Part shown: positions 46,110 to 57,538 of the stretch, in pieces
Layout: every line of letters begins with the position of its first letter
How positions within the stretch are numbered: position 1 is the stretch's first letter
Assembly: GCA_015698045.1 (NCBI GenBank)
Contig: BLAL01000285.1
Span: forward strand, 2,232,001-2,296,000
Length of the DNA stretch: 64,000 nucleotides
Source of the DNA: Rhizophagus clarus
Taxonomy: Eukaryota > Glomeromycota > Glomeromycetes > Glomerales > Glomeraceae
Direction: 5' to 3'
Position numbers and translations under genes: made by a program
The notes under the pieces: model-generated
The model's database searches: none
What the model saw: the letters and a program-made list of their open reading frames with translations, nothing else
Told to the model about the DNA's origin: nothing

Positions 46110-47026
46110 CAAAACTATCATTGATATTATTGAGAAATAAAAAAAGTATTTACTACTATTATTGTAATAAAATGACAAGACAGAACTGTTTTGTTTAATT
46201 GATTAAATATTATCATATAAAAAGTAAATATAAAGATCTAATATTTTTCATTAAAAAATTAAAAAAAAAAAGTAAAACTAAATCATTTTAATAATTTTTT
46301 TTTATTATTTTAAAACAAATTTCTATATAATATTTTGAGCCAATAGATATATTAAAACTTGAAAAGAAGTAAAAAAAAGTTAATTGCAAAAAATAGATAA
46401 CTGAAAAAATTAGAAATAATTATAATAATAAATTAATTAAAAGAAAAAAAGAAATAATGTTTCAAGTAGCTTTTATATATTTAGTAAATGATACTATAAT
46501 ATGTATTAAAGTACAAAAAGCATTTAATAACATCAGTAATACAATTTTTAATATGTTAAGATTAAAAAAAAATTATAGTAAATGTTGTATTATTAGATTT
46601 TTGTAATATAAAAAAAAAATAAAACAATATACTTTTTAGAAAATTTTATAATAAAGTAAAAAAAAAAATATACAGTATTTATAAATATTAGTCAAACAAT
46701 TTCAATTTTTAAAATATTTACAATATAATAATTTTGATATTATAACATATTTTAATTTTAACCTTTTTATTTTACCAATAATACAATCCAATTATTGTTA
46801 TTTTCAAAATAGTGTGATTGGGAATTAATTTTATAATAAATAAAAATTGATTTTAAAACTACAAAATAAAATTACATTTTTACTATAAATATTATAATTA
46901 TCATTTGATTTGTATAATGCTAAACTATTATTGTATAACTTTTGTTAATATTTTTTTATTATTCACTTTTAGTTTTTACTATAGCTTATAAACCGATTTT
47001 TAAAATTGATTCCTAAAAACTGATTA

Positions 47027-47206
47027 TAGATGCCACCTAAATTTAAAATAATTTGGAATTATAGCAATCCAAATGTACAAATCCAAATTAATTTACAAAT
47101 TACATATATAAATTTTGCAATTTGTACATTTGGGATTTGGAAATTATAGCTATCAAAATGTACAAATTAATTTGGAATTTACTTAAAATAATTTGGATGG
47201 CATCTA
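47027..47206. mobile_element. 180-bp MITE with TA target duplication
   Basis: Inverted ends TAGATGCCACCTAAATT and the complement ending AATTTGGATGGCATCTA. Both ends abut TA (47025-47026 and 47207-47208). The interior is palindromic (AATTTGGAATTATAGC, TGTACAAAT). No ORF. Confidence 0.7.
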
Positions 47207-47349
47207 TAAACTGATTTCTAAAAACTGATTTCTAGAGATTCCAAAGACTTCTACCAACTTATGCCAAGTAAAAAATAATATTTTTTTATTTTATTTTATT
47301 ATTCCTACTTATTTTTTTTATTTCTAACTATTTTTTTATTTGTTAACTA

Positions 47350-47530
47350 GCCGTTGACCCGTTGTTCTACAACGGCAAAATATGCATCTTTAAAATGGCA
47401 CGACATACGTAGTCTAACACGTGTATAATTCAGCAATAGTTGCACATGTATAAATAAGTATTCTAAATGTTACGGTAACACACGTATAAATCAGTAGTCT
47501 AAACGTTACAGTTACACACGAAAACAATTA
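47350..47530. repeat. Short repeats within the insert
   Basis: Two or three copies of a roughly 50-bp unit with ACACGTGTATAA or ACACACGTATAAATCAGTA and TCTAAA-GTTACGGTTACA words. This island is less A+T-rich than its flanks; origin not recognised. Confidence 0.4.
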
Positions 47531-48001
47531 TTATATTAGAGATTACAATTTTTTATTTTAAATTTTTGGTTTTTTAGATAAAGAGTAGTGTTTCTTTAAG
47601 AATTTTTTGACTTCTACTTTATATTAATGTTTAAATAAAAATATTTTTAAAGTTTTGAAAACTCTAAAAAATAATTAGAAATAGTTAATAGATAAAAGAA
47701 ATGAATAAAAAAACTTTTTTTTGGTTTATATTTTATATTTAAAATAAAGTGTTTTAAAAAGTACTTTTTAAATAAAATAAAAGGAAATAAATATTTTTCT
47801 TTAAAAGTAATAGTTCTAAAACTGGTTTATTGTATTTTTAGTAACGTAAATATATAGTATTTTTATTATTTTTGCTTGTTTTCTATGTTTTTGATATTTT
47901 AATTTAATTGATCGATAAATTACCTAATCACAGTAATTCAAAAATAGCTATAACTATTATAATATAATTTTAAATTTTCTAAAACATATAAATTACTTTA
48001 T

Positions 48002-49659
48002 GGGAAATGGATTGACTATATTTCTCACTTGCAGATCGCTTGGCCATTTTTCCAGCAGAAGGTTGCTGAAGAAAAGCTTGGGCTTTTGGTTTCTTAGGCT
48101 CCTTTCAAGTAACGTTTTCCTTTTTATGGGACCTAGCCGCATTTTTTGAAACTCATCTGGTTCAAAAATATCAAGTTTTGGCAAAACTACTGGCTTGGTA
48201 TGAACTTCACCAAGGAAATAGTTTATGACTGCAAACTCCAGATTCCCTTTGTATTTTTGAAGACTTTTGTAAGGTTAGTGTCTGGGCTACCTGGTTTTAA
48301 ATACCCTAAAAGAGGAGTTTTTCGTCAATACTATTTATTTTAGAAGTGTTGAGATAGACAAAGCAAAGTCGTTAGTTGATATTTTTGTTTATGGCCAGAA
48401 GTGGTGCTTGCTTTTTCTTGTTTAGGGATCATTTAAGGGGATGTAGAAGTGGTGGTTATGGTGTTTTATCTCTTTCCCCAGTTTTCCTTTTAGGTTTCTG
48501 GGAGTATTAATGATTTTCCTTTAGTTTTTATTTCTTGCCTGTTGATATTTTAGCTTTTAGTCTCTTTTTCTATTTTAATTTTGGGAAGTTGAGGGTATTG
48601 GAATATTGATCAATATTTTGGTGGTTTAGTGTAACTTTCTTTTTTTAGGGCTTTATTTGTCGATCTAATTAAGAAGGAGGAATTTGATTGGATAATTTAT
48701 TTTAAATTTGGCTAACACATGTTAATTCCTAGTTGGGTTAGTCAAAGTCACATGTGAGTCGTTGTGACTCTTCTAATATCTTTTTTATTTTTGATATATC
48801 CGCATTGGTTAAAGGACTCTGAACATTTTGGGAAAAATCTTTTTTTGGATAGGACTACTGAGCGAAAAGGGAGTTTCAACCTTATTGGCCAGAAGTGGCG
48901 CTTGCTTTTTCTTACTTAGGGGTCGTTTAAGGGAATGTAGAAGTGGTGGTTATGGTGTTTTATCTCCTTCCCTAGTTTTCCTTTTAGGTTTATGGGAGTA
49001 TTAATGACTTTCCTTTAGTTTTTATTTCTTGCCTGTCGATATTTTAGCTTTTAGTTTCTTTTTCTGTTTTAATTTTGGGAGGTTGAGGGCATTGGAATAT
49101 TGATCAATATTTTGGTGGTTTAGTGTAACTTTCTTTTTTTAGGGCTTTATTTATCAATCTAATTAAGAAGGAGGAATTTGGTTGGATAATTTATTTTAAA
49201 TTTGGCTAACATATGTTGATTCCTAGTTGGGCTAGTCAAAGTCACATGTGAGTCGTTGTGACTCTTCTAATATCTTTTTTATTTTTGGTATATCTGCACT
49301 GGTTAAAGGACTCTGAACAGTTTGGAAAAAATCTTTTTTTGGATAGGACTACTGAGCGAAAAGGGAATTTCAACCTTATTGACTAGGAGGCCTCAGCATA
49401 ATGTCTGTGCGACACTCAGTTAGGGTGGTAGCTTCTCGTAATGGCATGCTCTGTAGGGATTATGGAGGAAAATAATATGTATTGTTAGAGAGTCTTATTT
49501 ACATTATGACGTATGATAATACTGGCTATTAGTTGAAATTTATAGGTCATACTCGATGTTTGTCGGGAGGATTGCTCACTCACATTTTTTGTATTTTCGC
49601 ATTTGTTCTTTATTTAATAAAGTTATCAATCACGACCTTTGAATATAAAAAAAAAAATG
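48002..49659 (+). mobile_element. Poly(A)-tailed retroelement, copy 2, with exact 11-bp target duplication
   Basis: AATTACTTTAT occurs at 47991-48001 and 49660-49670. The insert starts GGGAAATGGATTGACTATAT, ends in an A-tail (about 49647-49657), and follows the same order as copy 1 at 36.6 kb. It is longer because a segment of about 497 bp is tandemly duplicated. No reverse transcriptase. Removing the insert and one target copy restores the protease-duplicate alignment across HELLHG, confirming the boundaries. Confidence 0.88.
48393..49386 (+). repeat. Tandem 497-bp duplication inside retroelement copy 2
   Basis: Unit 1 (48393-48889) and unit 2 (48890 to about 49386) both start GGCCAGAAGTGG-GCTTGCTT and end AGCGAAAAGGGA-TTTCAACC. 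Copy 1 has one unit only. The units differ by scattered transitions, so the duplication is not recent. Confidence 0.8.
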
Positions 49660-49885
49660 AATTACTTTATAAATTAGGATTTTATAATTTTTGGCTAATT
49701 TTTTCTTTTGATAATTCTAATATCCTAAAAGTTTTATATTCTCTGATTATTATACTTGATAGTGATAATAATAAAAAAGTAATTCCTAATAATTTTAATA
49801 ATCCTAAAATTATTAAAGAGTCTATATTTGATAAAAATATAATTAAGTTAAATAATTTTAATTTTATTTTTATTTAAATAACTAT
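49660..49885 (+). pseudogene. Protease duplicate, fragment 2
   Basis: Aligns to 45118-45345: ATTACTTTATAAATTAGGAT for the HELLHGLG codons, then TTTTGATAATTCTAATATCC, ATTATACTTGATAGTGATAA and AAAGAGTCTATATTTGATAA. Differences are again almost only C to T and G to A. It stops near 49885 and resumes at about 55950. Confidence 0.8.
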
Positions 49886-50394
49886 ATATATAATTATGAA
49901 TATTAAGTTTTAATCAAACTAAACACTAATTCAAAAGAATTAAACTAAAAAAATTATTATAGTTTCTTAAGTTGAAAATATAAAATAAATAGCTTGATCT
50001 TATAAAATACAAAATTATTATTTTTTTCCATTGAGATATTAATATATTTTACAATTAATCATTTACAAAAAAAAAAGAAACTAAATAAATTATATGATTA
50101 ACAAAAGGCTAATTTATATTAGTTAAAAAAAAAGTAAAAGGAAAAGTTAGAAAATCATTATAAAATAACTCAAATTAAAAAATTAGAGTTAACAAAAGTT
50201 TAATAATATCCAATTTATTATTAGATTTTTTGTTTAAAGATTTTTTATACTTCTTGCCTTTTGATTTCTTCAAAATTTTCATCAAATTCTTAGTAAGTTT
50301 GAAGTTAATTAAGCGATTATTAGAGAAATAAAAATTCAGTTTATTAGAATTCTTTATAGATTTCTAGTTTTTGTTTAAAAGGAAAGAAAAGAAG
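49886..50394. other. A+T-rich insert flank
   Basis: Part of the roughly 6-kb stretch separating fragments 2 and 3 of the protease duplicate. No gene seen. Confidence 0.4.
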
Positions 50395-50539
50395 CACAGG
50401 TCGAATAAAAAAAAATCTCCAAAAATCAGCAGTCTGATTTTTGTCCAATTTTTGGATATATTTGTCTGATTTGTGGTTTTTTGTTGCCGATTTTATGGCG
50501 CGAATTGTTCATGAATAGCATTGCCAATTTGTGTTAAAA

Positions 50540-50641
50540 AATCGGCATTCCTATTTTTAAATAGTGTATGCAAATCGGCACTCTGATTTTTAAATAGTGC
50601 ATGCAAATCAGCACTCTGATTTTTAAATAGTGCATACAAAT
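50540..50641. repeat. 33-bp subterminal repeat, three copies
   Basis: Three units of TTTTTAAATAGTGCATGCAA plus ATC-GCACTCTGA in the left part of the CACTA-like element. Confidence 0.75.
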
Positions 50642-50809
50642 TCAACCAAATTAGCTAAATTTATTTTATTTATATTTATGAAGTACGACATATACAAAAA
50701 TTTATTTTTTCTCAAAAAATTTTATTCAAAGTAGTTTAATTTAAAAATTTACATGTTTTATTAGTAATTAAAAAATAAGAATTTATTTTAATAGAAAATT
50801 AATCTAAAA

Positions 50810-51870
50810 AAAAGAAATCTATAATGAAAGTAAAAAAATGAATCAAAGTAAAGAAATGTGTTAAAAAATAAGAATAACAATAAAGAAAAAAAGTGAAATA
50901 AAAGAAATAGGGGGAAATGAAAAGAAGTAAGGGGAAACAAAAAAAAATGAAAAGAATACAAAGGTAAAGAAAATGAAAGGAATGAAGAAGGAAATGTAAG
51001 AAAAAAGGATAGTGTAATATAAAATAAAAATAAAAAGAATAGTAGCAAAACATAAAGAAACGAAAAGAGAGAAGGGAGATATAAAGGAGCGAAAAGAAAG
51101 GAGGGAAAAACGTAAAGGAACAAAAAGAAAAGAAGGAAATGTAGAAGAACAAAAAAAAAGGAGAAAATGCAAAGGAACAAAACGAAAAGAAGGGGAAATA
51201 TAAAGTGATGAAACAAAAAGGAGTGAAACGTAATAGAACAAAAAAATGGAAGGCAAAACGTAAAAAAAGAAAAATAGAGGAAACATAAAGAAATGAAAAA
51301 GAAATATGAATATACAAAAGAATTGAAGGGGAGATGAAAAGAATGAAGAGAAGTGAAAAGTAACAAAAGGAAACAAAAGAAATAAAGTAAACTGAAAGGT
51401 GGGTGAAAAGAAAAGAATGGAGGGAGAAGTGAAAATAAACAAAAAGAATAGTAGGAAAATATAAAGAAATGGAAAGAAAAGAAGAGAAACGTAAAGAGAC
51501 AAAAAGAAAGAAGGGGAAACGTAAAGGAATAAAAAGAAAGGAAAGAAATATAAAAGAACAAAAAAAAGAGGAAATAAAACGAAAAGGGAAAGGAACGAAA
51601 TGAAAAGAAGGGGAAGCGTAAAGAGTGAAATGAAAAGGAGGGAAAATATAAAAAATAAAATGAAAAGAGGAGGAATGTAAAGAGACGAATGAAAAGGAGA
51701 TGAAACGTAAAAGAATAAAGCAAAAATGAGGGCAAATGTAAAGTGATGAAATGAAAAGGAGAGTTAAACATAATAGTCAAAAAAAAAATAGAAGGAAAAA
51801 CGTAAAAAAAAAGAAAAAAAAGAGGAAGAAATGAAAGAGAAATGTGAATATACAAAAAGAATTGAAGGGA
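50810..51870. repeat. 1-kb polypurine tract
   Basis: Almost pure A/G on the plus strand, with recurring GAAACGTAAAGGAACAAAAA and GAAAAGAAGGGGAAA words every 35-50 bp. Frames of up to 416 codons on the minus strand are Phe/Ser/Leu-only and are a by-product of this composition, not genes. Confidence 0.85.
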
Positions 51871-52655
51871 GACGAAAAGAATGGAAAACAAACGAAAAGA
51901 AACACAGGGGAGGCTATTGTTCAAGAATCGAAGACTAGAAGCTACAAAAAAAAAGATGGAAACGTTAGTAAAAACGTCTCCTAAAAAAACAAAAAAAAAA
52001 GTTTTGAAAATTTTGAAACTTATATTCATTACGCTCACAGCTATTGTCCAAGAATCGAAGACCAGAAGTTACAAAAAAAAAATGGAAATGTTAGTAAACG
52101 TTTTCTAAAAAAAAAAAAAAAATAAAGTTTCAAAAATTTTGAAACTTACATTAATTACGCCTATCGTCTAAAGAGAGAAAAAAGAGATATTGGTACATTT
52201 CTAAAACCATTAATAATAAAACCTATTGTCAATTCGCCTTTCTAAAATCTTCAAGGCTGCATTCTACAAAAATGGAGAAAAGAAAGAAACATTAGAATGT
52301 TTCTTTGACACAAAACTCGCCATTTTTACAATAAAGCTAAAAAATTCATTTTTTAAATTAAATAAAGTTGAAAAAAATTCGTTTTTATGTTAAATAAAAA
52401 AAAAATTTGTTTTTTTAGATTAAATAAAAAAAAATACGGTTTCTTTGAATGACGGTATTTCAGTGGCGTGTACCAACTTTTTGTTTATTTGTTTTTTTAT
52501 TTAAAGAAATACATTCTAACAGTTGCTTTTTTTATTTGTAAATGAGCAGAAGGAAAAAAATGAAACGTAATAAGCAAAAATAAAAAAAAAATATCAATAA
52601 ATCAATAAACAAATAATGTAATTATATAGTCAGCTAATTAAAAACGATCATTTTT

Positions 52656-52875
52656 GATTGAAAAATTGGCAGAGTTATATAAAAATTGGCAGAATTATAT
52701 AAAAATTGGCAGAATTATATAAAATCGGCAGAATTATATAAAAATTGGCAGAATTACATAAAAATTGGCAGAATTATATAAAAATCGGCAGAATTACATA
52801 AAAATTGGCAGAATTACATAAAAATTGGCAGAATTACATAAAAATTGGCAGAATTACATAAAAATTGGCAAGAGC
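52656..52875. repeat. 20-bp minisatellite, 11 copies
   Basis: AAAAATTGGCAGAATTATAT repeats every 20 bp with few changes, just inside the right end of the CACTA-like element. It is a likely subterminal protein-binding array. Confidence 0.9.
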
Positions 52876-52920
52876 ATATTAAAATAAAGCAAATTCTGAT
52901 TTTTTTTTATTCGACCTGTG

Positions 52921-55465
52921 AAGAACACCAGAAGTAAAAGTAGTCTACATTGTTATAGTTGAAATTAAATTTTATTTGATTACAAAACTCTACATTTTAA
53001 TATTTTTCAAAATAGACTACAATCAAATATTTTTTACTTAAAGAAAATTGGTTAATAGCTTTAATTAAATAATTATTAAAAATATTTGAAGTTTAAGTGT
53101 AATTCCATAATTGTTATAAATATAAATCTTAACAGTCAGCGGTCATGTCAGATCACTTGTCAATCATTAATTAAAATAATTTTGTGTAACTATAATTGAA
53201 TATTTCATCATGTAGCTAAAAAAAAATTTTTTTAATACAATGCTTATACAAATTAAGTAAATTAATAGTTCATCATGTGTATTATAAATTTTTATCATCA
53301 TTTCCTTTTTAGTAATATTTTTTTTTTTTGCATTTACAAGAAAGTTTGTCTCAAAAATGAAGTTTTCCTCCAGATGCAACTTAAAAGTAGATATAAAATA
53401 CAATTTAAATAATAAAAATATATGTAATTTTACGAGAAGAAAAAGATTTACTAAGTTAAAAAAGGCAGTTATTTAGGTAGTTTTTGTGTAAACCGCAAAA
53501 AGTCAATTTTATAATAAAAAAAAAAATTTTTGATTTCAATAAAACTTTAGCAAAAGCTTTTTTTGACTTGTAATTGTCTAATTTTTAGTTATAATTTGGC
53601 GAAATAAACAACTTTTGTTAAGCTTAAAAGGGTGATTATTATGTCAGATTTTTTGTTATTTGTAAATTTTGTTAAAATTTTTTAATTAAAACATTAATAA
53701 AAAATCTTTTTATCTATTAAAACAATACTATTAGATCTATTTGGATGTTATAAGTGGATTTTTGGTTGAAAAACTAGTTAAATATAATATTTTTTTGTTT
53801 ATTTAAATTAAACCTTTAATGCTTTAACCTCTAGCATTATAATAATTATGTAAATTTCTACAACTTATTAGAAAAAAACTTTAAAATTTTTAAATTTTAA
53901 TTTATTAAACATGAAAATAAAATATAAATTATTTATTTATAGAAAAAATTCTTATTAGCTATTAGGTCTATTTGCTTTGTTAATTATAAATAAAAATAAT
54001 ATATTATGGATAAGTAAAATGTTTTTTTTATGTTTAAAGTAGCATTAAAATAAAAGATATTTATATAATATTTAAAAAAAATAAGCAAAAGAAAGAAGTT
54101 AAAAAAATTTTCTTAATATTTTATTAGTTTGCTATATCAAAATAACCATATAATTGACTATCTTCTTTGGTCAGATGCAACTGAATAAAGTGAAATTTTT
54201 GACTTTTAAAAAGTTTAAAAATATTTTTTAAGTCTTGAACGAACATGTTTACTATTGTTAGAAAAAGTATTACATTGCATAAATATGGTATTACCCTTGA
54301 CCTGAAAATTTCGATTTTAACGTAATTTGGACTAGCATTACGAATTTGGTCAGAATTAAGAAAAATTCAGCCAGAATTATGAATTATTGATTGGCAAATT
54401 TAACCAGATTGAGTAAATTTTGGCCAACTTTAATTATATACGTGTACTATATATTTAAAGAGAATACTGTACCACAAACTTTTTTTTGCAAATTTTATTG
54501 AAAAAAATTTCCTTTTTTTTTCATGACATGACCAGTAACTGTTAAGGCAAGTCATTAAAATATAAGCAAAATTCTTTTTATTATTTCTTTTGTTATAAAG
54601 ACCAATATTCTGAGAACTATCATACTATTTGACCACCTAAATTAAGTTTAGCTATTATTTTATCATGAGATTATTTTAAAAATATATCATATAGGAGTTC
54701 ATCAGTAGAAAAAAGGAAAATCACTTTTTTTTACTAATTTTAGTTATTAAGCTAATTTTATTTACATTACTAAGATTAGTATAGTTCATTTATTTAAATT
54801 TTGACCAAAAAAGAGATTTTACCTTTTTCTATTGATAAGCTTCTATATATAAAAATATCCCTTATATTATTTATTTTAGTATCATAAAGAATCTGTTAAT
54901 AATATATATTTTTTTTATAAACTTGGATACTACCTTTTTAGATTTCTTTGTTATTTGTTTGGTATTATTATCAGAAAGAAGTAATATTATAGTATTTTGA
55001 TCAAAAAAATCACATTATTATTAGATTTAACTGGCAATTTTGAGAAATATTATTGTGGATCATTTATTAATTTGAGTAATATCTATAATATAACTTGGTA
55101 TAAATTACTAGAACTAACCAGGTTTTGATCTTTATATCTATATAATATTTATAATATTTTATAATTAATTATATTGCCCATATTTTTTTTAAAAAGAAAC
55201 AAAATTTTTAAGAGAATATTATGGTTGATAAGAATATTAAAGTAAATTTTTAGTACCATCTGCATTATTAAAGATATTAGTATATTAGAAATATTAGTTA
55301 TCAATAAAAGAGGTTTATACTATATAGATTTTACATTAGAATTAAAAGTTTTAATTAATTGTTTATTTTATTTCTGAATATCCTACACTATAATATTTTG
55401 AAAGTTTTTTTCAAGTATTAACAGTACTTAAGTTTTAAATTTATATAATAAAGTTTTATAATATT
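52921..55465. other. Gene-free A+T-rich stretch
   Basis: Long runs of A and T. No coding frame of gene-like composition, and no clear repeat or terminal structure. Confidence 0.4.
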
Positions 55466-55615
55466 TTTTTTTTTTTTTTAAGGTGTTGAAAGCGCACCTG
55501 CATTTATTAGATAAAGAGAGAATACAAATAAAATATCGCTTCTATTCTGTATGCGGTACTCACAGTAAAAATATCAGTTCAAACATCCACCAAATAAAGT
55601 TTTATAATAAACTTG
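55466..55615 (-). mobile_element. Possible minus-strand poly(A) insertion
   Basis: A T-run (about 55466-55481) is followed by a G+C-richer island. Read on the minus strand, this island has ATCTAATAAATGCAGGTGCG and then the A-tail, i.e. an AATAAA signal about 20 nt before poly(A). This is the layout of a retroposed 3' end. The 5' limit is unclear. Confidence 0.3.
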
Positions 55616-55949
55616 TTCAGCTTTATCTTATTGTTATTTAGATATTAAAGTTAACTGTTATGATACAGATTATTTATTTTTTTTGGCTTTTTTTTTAGCT
55701 TTTTCTTTTGGTTTTTTGATAAAATTGACTAAAAAATTTCTTTTTTAAATATTTATAATAAAGTCTTGTCTTCAGAAATAATAATAGAAAAAACTTTTTA
55801 AGCTTATAAATATGCAAAAAGTTTGTTTCATCAATTTTCATAATGTTTTTTATTTAAAAAATTTTTTTTAAAAAAAATTATTTTTGGTTTTATAAACAAA
55901 ATGAAAAAGAGTTTTTTTTTTATAAATACTAATTAAGTTAAATAATAGT

Positions 55950-56510
55950 TAAATATGTAATAATATATTATAAGTGACATAAATAATAAAAAATTTTTAG
56001 AAAATGTTCAATATATTAGTAAATACAAGCTAAAGTCTTTAGGTTATTTGCTTTATGATTCAAATAATTATATAACTAATACTATAATTTCTATATCAAG
56101 TTGTTAAATAGGATCAAGTATATTCTATGTAGATTTAATTATTTAATGCTATATATATAAAGGTACCTTTAGTAGAATTATTAAAAGATATTATTTGGTT
56201 GGTAAAAATTATTCTGGTGATTTGATCAGTTTTAAAACAAAATCAATTTTGAAATTATTGGATAATTAATTAATAAGAAAATAAAATAAATAACTATATA
56301 TATATCATAATTTTTCAAAATACTATTCTTTTTTTAAATATATTACTAAAAGTTATCAGATCTGACTAACCTTAAACTTTTATAAAACCTTAAACAAACC
56401 AAAATTCTGCAGTTCCTATATCTTCAATTTCTAATTCTGTAATTTTATTTAATGTTATATTATGATATTTATTATTGTTATTTTTATTGTAAGATTTTAA
56501 ATATCAAAGT
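55950..56510 (+). pseudogene. Protease duplicate, fragment 3 (C-terminal part with intron)
   Basis: Aligns to about 45350-45960: AATAATATATTATAAGTGAC, AAAGTCTTTAGGTTATTTGC, GGATCAAGTATATTCTATGT, AAAGGTACCTTTAGTAGAAT, then the intron position (about 56270-56345, still present), and CTTCAATTTCTAATTCTGTA before a stop. The retained intron shows DNA-level duplication rather than retroposition. Confidence 0.8.
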
Positions 56511-57358
56511 ATTTATATTTGTGAGACTGTATGGTATTTTAAATATGATAACAATATAAATAATTTATATAATATCAGATATAGTAATATCATTATTTCA
56601 TGAAAAGCCGGTTAAACCAATAGGTTAATAAATAAGTAAATTATTGATTTATTTAAAATCAATTCAGATCTGATTTAAAAAACATTTTTCAAGTTGATAG
56701 AATCACATTTCAGGTATCAAACATCCAAATCACTAAGTTTTTACTATTACACTGTGACAGTATTAATTATTTATAAGTTACAATAACCTTTACTTCAGGT
56801 TAATTAGTCATGCCAAAAAAAACAAACAAATATAGATTATACAGAATCACGTGAACATTGAACATTTTTCGGACTTATTTATAGAATTTATCATCATCAT
56901 TTGACCGGCATTAAATTTAAAGCAATGATTATCACGTGCAGTTTTTGTTCACATTTTATTCATTCATTGTGATTATTTTGATATCAAACTTTTTGCCATA
57001 ACGAGATAATTTACTATCTACCTAAAAACGCGTGAAGAATCAATTTATAATCAAACCTTTTTACTAATTCTGTTTGAATTCCAAAATTTAAATAAACCAT
57101 TTAATAAAAGAAATTTTTTGCTTATATTTGAAACATATTGTATAAAATGAGGAAATTCAAGAGCTTAAAGGCTAAATGAGAAGGAATTTATATCGAAATA
57201 AAATTTTTGCAACTTATATAGAGGGTAAACTATAAATAAGAACTGATGATAAAAAAAGGGTTCGCGATAAAACATAATTAGTTAACGTATTTTTTTTTTT
57301 TCTTAAATTCAAAAGATAATCGAAACAATATATATATTTTTTTTCTCTAAAATAATAA

Positions 57359-57538
57359 TTAAGAATGTAAATTAATGAATTCGGCAAATATTAAAATTAT
57401 TCTTTGCCTTGCAATAAATATAGCTCTACGAATCATTATTGTTCGTCGTCTTCTCATTCTTGGTCTTCGACGATTATTATCATCGTCATTATTTTGTTGT
57501 CGAAAATTACGACGTGTATTTCGTGTATTTCTAAACAT
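57359..57538 (-). CDS. Small Arg-rich hypothetical ORF, 59 aa
   Basis: MFRNTRNTRRNFRQQNNDDD, then an Arg cluster (RRRPRMRRRR) and a hydrophobic end (RIILIFAEFINLHS). It is preceded by a purine-rich A+T leader. The opposite strand is also open here, so this may be chance or a low-complexity remnant. No family recognised. Confidence 0.22.
   Translation of the reverse strand: MFRNTRNTRRNFRQQNNDDDNNRRRPRMRRRRTIMIRRAIFIARQRIILIFAEFINLHS

Larger units (their letters stand above)
46110..48001 (+). pseudogene. Protease duplicate, fragment 1 (promoter to zinc-site region)
   Basis: Aligns to 44340-45130: promoter, the signal-peptide region (46290-46330), then TTTTGAGCCAATAGATATAT, ATAATGTTTCAAGTAGCTTT and CAGTAATACAATTTTTAATA, to about 46800. 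After an unrelated A+T-rich insert (about 46830-47960) it resumes with AATTTTAAATTTTCTAAAAC, the counterpart of the sequence just before HELLHG, up to 48001. Nearly all differences are C to T or G to A, and stops are frequent. Confidence 0.75.
50395..52920. mobile_element. CACTA-like non-autonomous element, 2.5 kb
   Basis: Ends CACAGGTCGAATAAAAAAAA (50395-50414) and its exact complement (to 52920). They begin with CACAG, as CACTA/EnSpm termini do, and are flanked by a 3-bp AAG (50392-50394 and 52921-52923). Subterminal repeats with the TCGGCA/TTGGCA word occur at both ends, as in CACTA elements. The interior is a purine tract with no transposase. Confidence 0.75.

Noticed and set aside
50788-52038. 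416-codon minus-strand frame and overlapping 172- and 213-codon frames rich in Phe/Ser/Leu
   Set aside because: They are the complement of a kilobase of A/G. All three minus frames are open because stops need T in purine DNA. No domain, and composition is nothing like a protein.
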